From positions 1 through 24,307 of the forward strand of contig MGLN01000157.1 in the NCBI GenBank assembly GCA_001796045.1: 24,307 nucleotides of DNA, written 5' to 3'. The translations under genes were made by a program, and so were the position numbers. The notes below the pieces were generated by a model. The model worked only from the letters and a program-made list of their open reading frames with translations, searched no databases and had not been told where the DNA came from. Source of the stretch: Caulobacterales bacterium RIFOXYB1_FULL_67_16. Its GTDB lineage: Bacteria > Pseudomonadota > Alphaproteobacteria > Caulobacterales > Caulobacteraceae. Position 1 is the first letter of the stretch. Each line of letters opens with the position of its first letter. Positions 6,868-14,718 of the stretch are shown piece after piece.

Positions 6868-7170
6868 TCACCGGTTGCATACGGCCAGTTGCTCGCCCGA
6901 GAGGACCGTGCCCTTCCACGAGAACTCTGTCACGGCGCCGAAACGGGCCACGACGCGGCGGCAGGCGCGCGGCGCCGGCTGATCAACACCGCCTGAGGCG
7001 GTGCAGGTCTGGCCTTCGCAGCGCCAGTTCGCACCATCGATGATGGTGGCGCGGGCGGGGACGCGCGACGCGTCCGCCAGGACCGCGCGTGTCGGCGCGG
7101 TTGACTGGGCGACGACGGGGGCAGCGGCGAAGGCGGCTAAGAGGGTGAGCATGGAGAGAACCGTGCGCAT
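6868..7170 (-). CDS. Small secreted Cys-rich protein, CC_3452-family-like
   Basis: Protein of 100 aa. Residues 1-21 form a signal peptide (MRTVLSMLTLLAAFAAAPVVAQ, cleavage after AQ or VVA). The mature part has four cysteines, C51, C56, C70 and C98, in the pattern NWRCEGQTC ... RACRRVVARFGAV ... LAVCN, which resembles the CC_3452 family of Caulobacter and relatives. No function is known for that family that I can state. It has a strong AAAGGAG ribosome binding site about 7 nt before ATG 7170. It lies 27 bp after the methyltransferase gene, inside the metal operon, so a periplasmic role under metal stress is a guess from context. Confidence 0.7.
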   Translation of the reverse strand: MRTVLSMLTLLAAFAAAPVVAQSTAPTRAVLADASRVPARATIIDGANWRCEGQTCTASGGVDQPAPRACRRVVARFGAVTEFSWKGTVLSGEQLAVCNR

Positions 7171-7197
7171 TGAAGGCTCCTTTGGTGAGGGGATGAG

Positions 7198-7881
7198 TCA
7201 GGGTCGAGCAGCGATAGGGCGAGCTAGCGGCTTGCGCGCCCTGTAGAGGGAGATCGAGCCGCTCGGCGTGGGAATGACCTTGCATTCCTCCACGCCCTCG
7301 AAGCCGACCTCGGCCATGAGGCCCTGGAGAACGCCTTCAGCGCTCGGCTGGGTATTTTCCCGACCGTCGAGCGCCTGGACCTGGCGGAAGAGAAATCGCA
7401 TCAGCGGAGTGCGTTGCAGACCGTAGTCGGCGATATGCAGCTCGCCGCCGGGCCGGAGGGCGTCGAACATCGCGGCGAGGCCGCTCCGTTTGCCGGCGAG
7501 CGGAACCTGATGGAAGACCAGGCTGGAGACGGCCTTGTCCGCCCGGCCGGGTCCGACCAGCGTCGCCGCGTCGTCGGCGTATCCGCGGGCAAAGACGACG
7601 GCCAGGCCGCGCTTCGTCGCCCGGTTTCGGGCGCGGGCGAGAATATCCGGATCGGGATCGATCCCGATCACCTTCGCCGTCGGCGCCTCTGCCGCGATCA
7701 AGGCGGTGAGCGCGCCTGTGCCGCAACCGACATCGACGAGTGTTTCAGAAGCCCCGGGGGCGATCTGGTCGAGGAAGGCCGATCGCCAGCGGCGCTCGCG
7801 CGTCCAGAGCGCAATAGCCAGGTCGTAGAGGCCGCTCAGGCCTGAGTGACCGAGGGCGGGCGTGTAGTCGATCGTCGTCAT
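7198..7881 (-). CDS. Class I SAM-dependent methyltransferase
   Basis: Protein of 227 aa. Motif I is LVDVGCGTGALTA at 48-60, the acidic motif II end is VIGIDPDPD at 71-79, a motif corresponding to post-II is near AVSSLVFHQVP, and the LRPGGELHIADYG motif follows, as in the UbiE/Methyltransf_25 group. The substrate cannot be read from sequence. It lacks the conserved cysteine set of the arsenite methyltransferase ArsM, so ArsM is not supported. ATG 7881 overlaps the stop of the upstream cation transporter gene (ATGA), so the two are translationally coupled. Longer in-frame starts upstream lie within that transporter gene and are rejected. Confidence 0.88.
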   Translation of the reverse strand: MTTIDYTPALGHSGLSGLYDLAIALWTRERRWRSAFLDQIAPGASETLVDVGCGTGALTALIAAEAPTAKVIGIDPDPDILARARNRATKRGLAVVFARGYADDAATLVGPGRADKAVSSLVFHQVPLAGKRSGLAAMFDALRPGGELHIADYGLQRTPLMRFLFRQVQALDGRENTQPSAEGVLQGLMAEVGFEGVEECKVIPTPSGSISLYRARKPLARPIAARP

Positions 7882-8525
7882 GCGGCCTCGCGCAGTTCGT
7901 CGCGCGACTGACGCACGACCGCCCAGGAGGACTGCAGAAACACCCCGGCCAGCAGAATTCCGGCGATCAGGTCCGGCCACCGCGACGCGGTCAACCAGAC
8001 GAGGGCGCCCGCCCCGGCGACCACGAGGCTCTGGATCAGGTCGTTGCGGGTGCACAGCCAGACCGAGCGGACGTTGGCGTCGCCGTCTCGGTGGCGCACC
8101 AGAAGGAGGGCGGCGATGACGTTGGCGGCAAACCCGAACAATCCGAGGCCGGTGATCACCGAGCCCTCCGGCGGAGCCCCCGTGACCGCACGCCAGATGG
8201 CGAAGCCAAGGATCGAGAGCGCCAGCAAGCCGAGGCTGGCCCCCTTTAGAAGCGCGGCGCCCGCGCGGACGCGAACGCTCCGGCCGATGGCCCAAAGGCT
8301 GATCGCGTAGGTGGCGCTGTCGGCCAGGAAGTCGAGGGCGTTGGCGCCGAGCGAGGCGGACCCTTGTGCGATCGCACCCCCGATGATCGCCACGAACGCG
8401 AGGGCGTTGATGGCGATCACGGTCACCAGGATCCGGCGGTACGCCGGGGTGGCGCCATCGAACTTCGGCGTGCTGCAACCGCATCCTGCAGCGGGGGTTG
8501 CGTCGGGTGTCAGAGGCGTCGACAT
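7878..8525 (-). CDS. Short CDF-like cation transporter (Zn/Cd/Co/Pb efflux group)
   Basis: Protein of 215 aa with a Cys-containing N-terminus (GCGCSTPKFDG, residues 14-24) and about six membrane helices, but no C-terminal cytoplasmic CDF domain; full CDF proteins are about 300 aa. TM2 carries D65 and D69 (NALDFLADSATYAISL), matching D45/D49 of YiiP. In TM5 the usual HxxxD is CTRND: D162 is kept but C158 replaces His. It resembles a common family annotated as 'cation transporter' in czc/cad islands. Start ATG 8525 has GGAG 7 nt upstream. It is the first gene of the minus-strand run and sits directly behind the MerR dyad. Confidence 0.85.
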   Translation of the reverse strand: MSTPLTPDATPAAGCGCSTPKFDGATPAYRRILVTVIAINALAFVAIIGGAIAQGSASLGANALDFLADSATYAISLWAIGRSVRVRAGAALLKGASLGLLALSILGFAIWRAVTGAPPEGSVITGLGLFGFAANVIAALLLVRHRDGDANVRSVWLCTRNDLIQSLVVAGAGALVWLTASRWPDLIAGILLAGVFLQSSWAVVRQSRDELREAA

Positions 8526-8558
8526 GGGGAGACTCCGGTGAGAACACCCCCCTTCTGC

Positions 8559-8582
8559 ATCCTCTAGCAACTAGAGGATCAA
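8559..8582 (-). promoter_or_regulatory. MerR-type (PbrR/CadR-like) promoter-operator
   Basis: Perfect inverted repeat: ATCCTCTAG (8559-8567), 3-bp spacer, CTAGAGGAT (8571-8579). On the minus strand a -35-like TTGATC (8582-8577) overlaps the dyad edge, and a 19-20 bp spacer leads to a weak -10. This long-spacer arrangement with the dyad between the boxes is the signature of MerR-activated promoters; the arms resemble the CTATAG/CTAGAGG arms of the known pbr promoter. It would drive the cation transporter and the genes behind it. The best regulator candidate in the window is the PbrR-like protein at 5111-5551. Confidence 0.78.
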
Positions 8583-8664
8583 GCGGAAAATGCGCGAAGC
8601 GGACGGTCGACAGCGAGCCATGCCGTTCTGATTGATCTGTCGGACAATCATGGTAAGGGGGCTT

Positions 8665-9012
8665 ATGGGACGTTCCCGATTCCATCGTGGTCTACTGGCG
8701 ACGCTTCTGGCGGCGTTCATCGCCGTTTTCGGCATGACGTCCGTCGATGCGATGGCCTGTGAATGGCCGGCGGGATCCACAACGGCCGCGACGGTGGTCG
8801 TTTCGGAACCGGCGGACTCCCGGCCGGACGAGCCCCGCCAGTGCGGGCCGTTCTGCAGCTACTGCCAGTGTCACCACATCGCCATGACCGCCGCGGACGC
8901 GCCTTCGCCTCCGGCCCTGATGCCGGTTCGCAGCGTCTCCAGCCGGGTCGCCCCGGCCGACGCCTTCGTCTCGCGCACGCCGTCCGGACCGGATCGACCG
9001 CCCCAAGGCTGA
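8665..9012 (+). CDS. Small secreted Cys/His protein heading the czc operon (CzcI-like)
   Basis: Protein of 115 aa. A signal peptide of about 30 residues (MGRSRFHRGLLATLLAAFIA, then to VDAMA-CEW) precedes a mature domain with the cluster CGPFCSYCQCHHIAM, a dense set of Cys and His metal ligands, and a Pro-rich tail ending PDRPPQG. It resembles the small CzcI-type proteins encoded ahead of czcC, but similarity is by architecture, not a firm family match. ATG 8665 is chosen because AAGGGGG lies just before it and the signal peptide begins there; ATG 8650 is an in-frame alternative. It lies 54 bp upstream of czcC. A metal-binding or sensing role in the periplasm is inferred. Confidence 0.65.
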   Translation: MGRSRFHRGLLATLLAAFIAVFGMTSVDAMACEWPAGSTTAATVVVSEPADSRPDEPRQCGPFCSYCQCHHIAMTAADAPSPPALMPVRSVSSRVAPADAFVSRTPSGPDRPPQG

Positions 9013-9066
9013 CGGGACTGCGCCCTGAGCGGCGCCTTTCACGTCAACCTTTCGGGACATGAGATC

Positions 9067-10323
9067 ATGCCTTCTCCCATTCGCCGTCGGCCGCATCTCG
9101 CGGCGGGCTGCGCGCTGGTCGCCCTGGCGACCAGTCTGACCGGTCCCGCCTGGGCCGATCCCGCGCCGAGCTACGAAACGCTTCTGCAGCGTCTCGGCCA
9201 ATCACCGGCGACGCTTGAGGCCGACGCCTTGCTTGACGCCGCCGAGGCGCGCGTGCGTCAGGCGAGGGTCAGGCCGAATCCGACCGCTGCGCTCGAGGTT
9301 GAAAACGCCTTCGGAAGCGGCCCATTCGAGGGCTACAACAACGCCGAAACCACGCTCTCGCTCAGCCAGGACCTGGAATTGTGGGGTCGCCGGGGCGCCC
9401 GCGTCGAAGCGGCGCGCGCCGACGCCGGAACCGCCTCCTTGCGGCGTGACATGGCGGGCATCGAGGCCGCGGGACGTCTCGCGCTGGTCTATGCCGAGGC
9501 TGAGGCTGCGGAAAGGCGCGCGGACCTCGCTCAGGAGGCGTTATCGCTCACCGTAGCCGATACGCGGGCGGCCCTGACTCTGGTCGAGGAGGGACGTGAG
9601 CCCTTGCTGCGCGGTATCCAGGGAGAGAGCGAAGCGGCCGCCGCCCGCGCCGCGCTGGATGAAGCCCAAGCAGAACGCGATGCGGCTTTCGCCCGGCTGA
9701 GGGCGGTCGCCATGCTGACCGCTCCGGTGACCTCCATCGACAGCGGCCTGCTCGACCGCGCGCCCCTGGCGGCGAGCGACGACGGCGCAGCCGGAACGCT
9801 TACAGTACGGGTGGCGGAAGCGGATCGTGAGGCGGCGGAGCGCCGGATCGACGTGGAGCGCTTGAGGTCCCGACCCGACGTGACCGCGTCCGTCGGCGTT
9901 CGCCGTTATGAAGCCGAAGACGCCACCGCCGTCACGCTGGGCGTGAGCTTGCCGCTGCCCTTGTTCGATCGCAACCGAGGCAACATCGAAGCGGCGCAGG
10001 CCGAGTTTCGGGCCGCCGACGCCCGGCTGCTGGGCGCCCGTCAAGAGGCGCAGGCGGATCGTGACGCCGCGATGGCGCGTCTCAGCGCTTCGGCTAGCCG
10101 GGTCGCCGCGGCCGACGCCGGCGTCGCCGCGGCCGAGGAGGCCTACCGGCTATCGAGGATCGGATTCGAAGCCGGCCGTATCTCACAACTCGAGCTGCGC
10201 TCATCCCGCGCTGCCTTGATCTCCGCCCGCAACGCCGCCGTTGACGCTCGCCTCGCGCGGGTCCGCGCCGAAATCGACCTCGCGCGCCTGCAAGGCCGCG
10301 CCCCTTTTGGAACGTCGCAATGA
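9067..10323 (+). CDS. czcC: CzcC-type outer-membrane efflux protein (TolC family)
   Basis: Protein of 418 aa with a signal peptide (to about residue 30, GPAWADPA) and the two-repeat alpha-helical coiled-coil layout of the TolC/OEP family. The LSLSQDLELWGRRGARVEAARA block (about 97-118) and the later VSLPLPLFDRNRGNIEAAQAE block (about 294-314) are the paired strand-to-helix junctions of the two repeats. It forms the outer-membrane exit duct of the CzcCBA heavy-metal efflux system. No lipobox was seen. It overlaps czcB by 4 nt (ATGA). Assignment to czc rather than cus follows from the adjacent CzcA type. Confidence 0.92.
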   Translation: MPSPIRRRPHLAAGCALVALATSLTGPAWADPAPSYETLLQRLGQSPATLEADALLDAAEARVRQARVRPNPTAALEVENAFGSGPFEGYNNAETTLSLSQDLELWGRRGARVEAARADAGTASLRRDMAGIEAAGRLALVYAEAEAAERRADLAQEALSLTVADTRAALTLVEEGREPLLRGIQGESEAAAARAALDEAQAERDAAFARLRAVAMLTAPVTSIDSGLLDRAPLAASDDGAAGTLTVRVAEADREAAERRIDVERLRSRPDVTASVGVRRYEAEDATAVTLGVSLPLPLFDRNRGNIEAAQAEFRAADARLLGARQEAQADRDAAMARLSASASRVAAADAGVAAAEEAYRLSRIGFEAGRISQLELRSSRAALISARNAAVDARLARVRAEIDLARLQGRAPFGTSQ

Positions 10324-11486
10324 ATCACACCTCGCTTCGCAAACCCTGGCTCCTGGGTGGAGCCGCCGCCGTGATCCTGCTTGGCGGCGTCGGGCTTTAT
10401 TCGGTCTTCGGCCCGGAGCCCGCGCCTGCCGCCGAAGAAAGTGGGGAGGAAGGCCATGAGGCGGAAAGCGGCGCCGCCGAGGGCGTCGTGGTCCTCACTC
10501 CGGCCCAGATCCAGGCGGCCGGTATCGCCATGGTGACGGTCGCTGGTGGCGGAGGCGGCGAGACCCGGTTGAGCGGTCGGGTCGAACCGATGGTCGATGC
10601 GCGAGCCTCTGTCGCGGCGGTGATTGGCGGGCGGGTCGAGCGGGTTCTGGTGGCGCCCGGACAACCGGTGCGAACCGGACAGCCCTTGGCCATTCTGGTG
10701 AGTGGCGACGCCGCCACCTACCGCGCGGACGCGGAAGCCGCCAACGCTTCAGCGGAGGCCGCGCGTCGCGCTTACGAGCGGGATCAAAATCTGGAGCAGG
10801 CGGGCGTCGTCGCCCGACAGGACGTCGAAGCGTCGCGGGCGCAGGCGCTGAGCGCGGAGGCGGCGGCGCGGGCAGCGCGCGCCCGCACGGCTGCAGCCGG
10901 ATCGCCAAGCGCATCGGGTCGCGTAAGCGTCGCCAGCCCGATCAACGGCGTTGTGACCAGCGTTCAGGTCGGACCTGGTGGCTTCGCGGCCCAAGGGAGC
11001 GTGATCGCGGAGGTCACCAATCCCGCCCGTGTCGAGATCGTTTTCAATGCGCCTCCCGCCTTGGCCGCTCAAGTCAGCCCCGGCGTCCGGATGAATGTGC
11101 AAGGGGCGAACGTCGAGTTCGCTGCGGTCGTCACCGGGGTCGCCGTCGATGCAAGCGAACAAAGCGGCGCGACGATCATCCGCGCCCGGCCCGTCGACGC
11201 AGGCTTGCCTCCCGCCGGCTCGGCCGTCAGCGGTACGGTCGTGACCGGCGCCTTGTCGGATGGTCTCACCGTGCCGTCCGAGTCCGTCCAGACCGTGAAC
11301 GGCTCGGCTGTGGTCTTCGTGCAAACGGCGGACGGCTTCCGGGCCGTTCCGGTGCTGATCGGCCGGCAAGCCGGAGACCGAACCGAAATCCTGCGCGGAT
11401 TGGACGGCTCCGAACGTATCGCGGGGGCCAACGCCTTCCTCCTGAAAGCGGAACTCGCCAAGGGCGAGGCCGAAGACGAAGACTAG
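10320..11486 (+). CDS. czcB: CzcB-type periplasmic adaptor (membrane fusion protein)
   Basis: Protein of 388 aa with an N-terminal membrane anchor (LLGGAAAVILLGGVGLYSVF, about 11-30), a Glu-rich linker with one His (EESGEEGHEAESG), then a lipoyl domain (VLVAPGQPVRTGQPLA ... VSVASPINGVVTSVQV), an alpha-hairpin between these halves and beta-barrel domains. This is the RND adaptor fold that links the CzcA pump to CzcC. The His-rich N-terminus of C. metallidurans CzcB is reduced here. It ends 10 bp before czcA. Confidence 0.92.
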   Translation: MNHTSLRKPWLLGGAAAVILLGGVGLYSVFGPEPAPAAEESGEEGHEAESGAAEGVVVLTPAQIQAAGIAMVTVAGGGGGETRLSGRVEPMVDARASVAAVIGGRVERVLVAPGQPVRTGQPLAILVSGDAATYRADAEAANASAEAARRAYERDQNLEQAGVVARQDVEASRAQALSAEAAARAARARTAAAGSPSASGRVSVASPINGVVTSVQVGPGGFAAQGSVIAEVTNPARVEIVFNAPPALAAQVSPGVRMNVQGANVEFAAVVTGVAVDASEQSGATIIRARPVDAGLPPAGSAVSGTVVTGALSDGLTVPSESVQTVNGSAVVFVQTADGFRAVPVLIGRQAGDRTEILRGLDGSERIAGANAFLLKAELAKGEAEDED

Positions 11487-11496
11487 GGATCGATCC

Positions 11497-14400
11497 ATGT
11501 TCAATGCCGTCATTTCGGCGTCGGTCCGGTTCCGCTGGTTCGTCGTCATCGCCGTCGCCCTCGTCGCCGGACTGGGTCTGTTTGAACTGACCAAGCTTCC
11601 GATCGACGCGGTCCCGGACATCACCAACCGCCAAGTGCAAATCACCACGGTCGCTCCCGCCCTCGCGCCGGAACAGATCGAGCGCCAGGTGACCTATCCG
11701 CTTGAAACCGCGCTGTCGGGCGTTCCTGGCCTGACGAGCACCCGATCGCTATCGCGCAACGGGTTCAGCCAGATCACCGCCATCTTCACCGATGAGACAG
11801 ACATCTATTTCGCGCGCCAGCAGGTCGCGGAACGGCTGGCGGCCGCTCGTGAGGGTCTGCCCGAGGGTGTCGAGCCCGCGCTTTCTCCCATCACCACCGG
11901 CTTGGGCGAAGTGCTGATGTGGACGGTCGATTATGTGCCGTTCAACAGCCAGAACCTGTCCCGACCCGGCCAGCCGGGTTGGCAAGCGGGGGGCGATTAT
12001 CTGACTCCCGAAGGCGAACGGCTCGCGACGCCAGAGCAGCGCGCCACCTATCTCCGCACGGTTCAGGACTGGATCGTCGCGCCTCTGATGCGCGGCACCG
12101 AGGGACTTGCCGGCGTCGATACGATCGGCGGCTACGTCAAGGAGTATGCGGTTCGACCGGATGTAGCGCGGCTCTCCAGCTATGGTCTTGGGCTGAATGA
12201 CCTGACCGAAGCGCTCGAACGGGCGAACACCCAGGCCGGCGCCGGCTTCATTCGACGGGGTGGAGAGGCCCTGGTCGTTCGCACGGATGCCTTGGCGGGC
12301 AACGTCGAGGATTTGAGGCAGGCGCCGATTGTGAACCGGGGCGGTCTCGTCATCCGCGTCGCTGACGTCGCCACGGTCGAGGTCGGGCAGGGGCTTCGGC
12401 TCGGAGCCGCCAGCCGGGATGGCCACGAGGTGGTCATGGGAACGGCTCTGATGATCGCCGGCGGCAATAGCCGCACGGTGGCTCAAGCCGCGGCGGAACG
12501 TCTAACCGAGGTCGGCGACAGCCTGCCGCCGGGGATCGTCGCAACGCCGGTGTTGAACCGGAGCGAGCTGGTCAATTCCACCATCGCCACAGTGGCGCGC
12601 AATCTGACCGAGGGCGCCCTGCTCGTGGTGGTGATCCTGTTCCTGCTGCTGGGCAACATCCGCGCGGCGAGCATCACCGCGCTGATGATCCCGCTCAGCT
12701 TTCTGTTCGCCGTCATCGGCATGAACCACTTCGGGATCAGCGGCAACCTGATGAGCCTGGGCGCCCTGGACTTCGGGCTGATGGTTGACGGCGGAGTGGT
12801 GGTGATCGAGAACACCCTTCTGCTGCTGGCTCAACGGCGCGCCCAACTCGGTCGGGTGCTTACCCGCCACGAGCGGTTAGGGGTGGCGATCCAATCCGCG
12901 CGCCAGATGGTTAAGCCAGCCGCTTTCGGCCAGTTGATCATCCTCCTCGTCTTCGCACCGTTGCTGCTGCTGGAAGGCGTGGAAGGCAAGACCTTCCAGC
13001 CGATGGGCGCCACCGTGATGCTGGCGCTCGTAGGGGCTTTCATCTTCTCCTTCACCTTCGTGCCCGCGATGACCGCGCTGCTCGTGCGAGATCCCAAATC
13101 CTCGCACGTCGGACCCGACGGGGAGGTCGTCGAACATGAAACGCGGATCCTCCGCTTCGCCCGCCGGTGGATCGAGCCGGCCATCCGGCAGGCGGTGGCC
13201 CGGCCCCAGGTCGTTCTGATCTCGGCGGTGGCGGCCGTAGCGGTCGGCGCGGCGTCCTTCATGGCCTTGGGCAGGGAGTTCATCCCCACGCTCGACGAGG
13301 GCGACGTGTCGATGTTCGTGGCCAAACCTCCGGCGACGTCACTCGAACAGTCGCTTCGAATGCAGCAGAATCTCGAACGCGCTCTTCTGGCGACGCCCGA
13401 GGTTCAATCGGTTTTCTCCAAGACGGGCACCGCCGAGGTCGCGATCGACCCAATGGGGCCGAATATCTCCGATGCGGTCATCATCTTGAAGGATCGAAAC
13501 GACTGGCCCGAGCCCGGTCTACACAAGGAGGAACTGGTCGAGCGCCTCGAGGCCACCGCCATGGAGCAGCTCGGAAACGCGTTCGAATTTAGTCAGCCAA
13601 TCGAAATGCGTTTCAACGAACTGAGCTCAGGCGTGAGAAGCGACCTCGCAGTCACTGTTTTCGGCGACAACTTCGTCACGATGCAGGGCGTCGCGGACCA
13701 GGTCGCCGCGGCTCTGCGAGCAACGCCGGGCTCGGCTGACGTGCGGGTGGAGCAGGCGTCGGGTTTGCCGACGCTGACGGTCAGCGTCGACCGGTTCGCC
13801 GCCGCCAATTACGGGTTGTCAGCGGCCGATGTCAGCGAGGCCGTATCCGTGGGCGTCGGGGGGGCAGAAGCGGGTCGCATCTTCGAAGGCGATCGTCGCT
13901 TCGATGTGGTGGTCCGTCTGCCGGATGACGCTCGCAATGATCCCGCAGCCCTCGCCGCCTTGCCGATCGTCTCGTCGTCAGGCGTCGTCGTACCGCTCGC
14001 TTCGGTGGCCCGGATTCAGACCGCCGAAGGCCCCAACCAGATCAGCCGCGAGAACGGCAGCCGGCGGATGGTCGTCCAGGCCAATGTGCGGGGACGGGAT
14101 CTGGGCGGTTTCGTCTCCGAGGCCCAGTCGCGGGTTGGAGAGATCGACCTGCCGGCGGCCGTGCATCTCGACTGGGGCGGCCAGTTTGAAAATCTCAAGC
14201 GCGCTGAGCAGCGCTTCGGCGTCGTCATTCCGATCGTCTTCATCCTGATCGGAGTCTTGCTGTTCCTGGCGCTGGGCTCCTTCGCCGAGGCTGGGTTGGT
14301 CTTCGCATGCGTGCCGCTTGCGCTCGTTGGCGGAGCCCTCGCTCTCTTTTTGCGCGGGATGCCGTTCTCCGTCTCGGCCGCCGTCGGTTTCATCGCGGTC

Positions 14401-14718
14401 TCGGGCGTGGCGACCCTCAACGGCCTGGTGCTGATGCAGGCTATTCGCGAGCGACTGACATCCGGCCTGCCGGCGATGGAGGCGGCGGTCGAAGGCGCCT
14501 CCAGTCGTCTGCGAGCGGTCCTGACGACCGCGCTCGTGGCGATCGTCGGTTTCATTCCGATGGCGCTGGCGCACGGGGCGGGCGCAGAGGTGCAAAAGCC
14601 CTTGGCCACCGTGGTCATCGGCGGCCTTTTGACCGCAACGGCGTTGACCCTTCTGGTCTTGCCGACCTTCGCCGCCAGGGCGGTCAGACACCGAGCCTCG
14701 GAAGGAATGGACGATTGA
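11497..14718 (+). CDS. czcA: CzcA-type heavy-metal RND efflux pump
   Basis: Inner-membrane proton-driven pump of 1073 aa with the usual 12 helices and two large periplasmic loops. The TM4 motif DFGLMVDGGVVVIEN supplies D425, D431 and E438; the 6- and 7-residue spacings equal D402, D408 and E415 of C. metallidurans CzcA, which are needed for transport, and the DFG-DG-EN form marks the HME1 (Zn/Cd/Co) class rather than the Cu/Ag class. FIPTLDEGD opens the second half. It is preceded by AGGGA and ends in TGA (14716-14718) that overlaps the TTG start of a CDF-like gene. The metal profile is inferred from class. Confidence 0.95.
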   Translation: MFNAVISASVRFRWFVVIAVALVAGLGLFELTKLPIDAVPDITNRQVQITTVAPALAPEQIERQVTYPLETALSGVPGLTSTRSLSRNGFSQITAIFTDETDIYFARQQVAERLAAAREGLPEGVEPALSPITTGLGEVLMWTVDYVPFNSQNLSRPGQPGWQAGGDYLTPEGERLATPEQRATYLRTVQDWIVAPLMRGTEGLAGVDTIGGYVKEYAVRPDVARLSSYGLGLNDLTEALERANTQAGAGFIRRGGEALVVRTDALAGNVEDLRQAPIVNRGGLVIRVADVATVEVGQGLRLGAASRDGHEVVMGTALMIAGGNSRTVAQAAAERLTEVGDSLPPGIVATPVLNRSELVNSTIATVARNLTEGALLVVVILFLLLGNIRAASITALMIPLSFLFAVIGMNHFGISGNLMSLGALDFGLMVDGGVVVIENTLLLLAQRRAQLGRVLTRHERLGVAIQSARQMVKPAAFGQLIILLVFAPLLLLEGVEGKTFQPMGATVMLALVGAFIFSFTFVPAMTALLVRDPKSSHVGPDGEVVEHETRILRFARRWIEPAIRQAVARPQVVLISAVAAVAVGAASFMALGREFIPTLDEGDVSMFVAKPPATSLEQSLRMQQNLERALLATPEVQSVFSKTGTAEVAIDPMGPNISDAVIILKDRNDWPEPGLHKEELVERLEATAMEQLGNAFEFSQPIEMRFNELSSGVRSDLAVTVFGDNFVTMQGVADQVAAALRATPGSADVRVEQASGLPTLTVSVDRFAAANYGLSAADVSEAVSVGVGGAEAGRIFEGDRRFDVVVRLPDDARNDPAALAALPIVSSSGVVVPLASVARIQTAEGPNQISRENGSRRMVVQANVRGRDLGGFVSEAQSRVGEIDLPAAVHLDWGGQFENLKRAEQRFGVVIPIVFILIGVLLFLALGSFAEAGLVFACVPLALVGGALALFLRGMPFSVSAAVGFIAVSGVATLNGLVLMQAIRERLTSGLPAMEAAVEGASSRLRAVLTTALVAIVGFIPMALAHGAGAEVQKPLATVVIGGLLTATALTLLVLPTFAARAVRHRASEGMDD
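14701..14707 (+). promoter_or_regulatory. Ribosome binding site for the TTG-started transporter gene
   Basis: GAAGGAA, ending 7 nt before TTG 14715, inside the last codons of czcA. It supports the unusual TTG start because no ATG or GTG lies near the beginning of the conserved region. Confidence 0.55.

Noticed and set aside
7198..7881. ArsM arsenite methyltransferase
   Set aside because: Context is tempting, but the protein has only two Cys (in the SAM loop and near the C-terminus), not the conserved Cys set of ArsM.
7882..8685. Upstream extension of the methyltransferase reading frame
   Set aside because: It overlaps the whole cation transporter gene in another frame; ATG 7881 with its ATGA overlap is the natural start.
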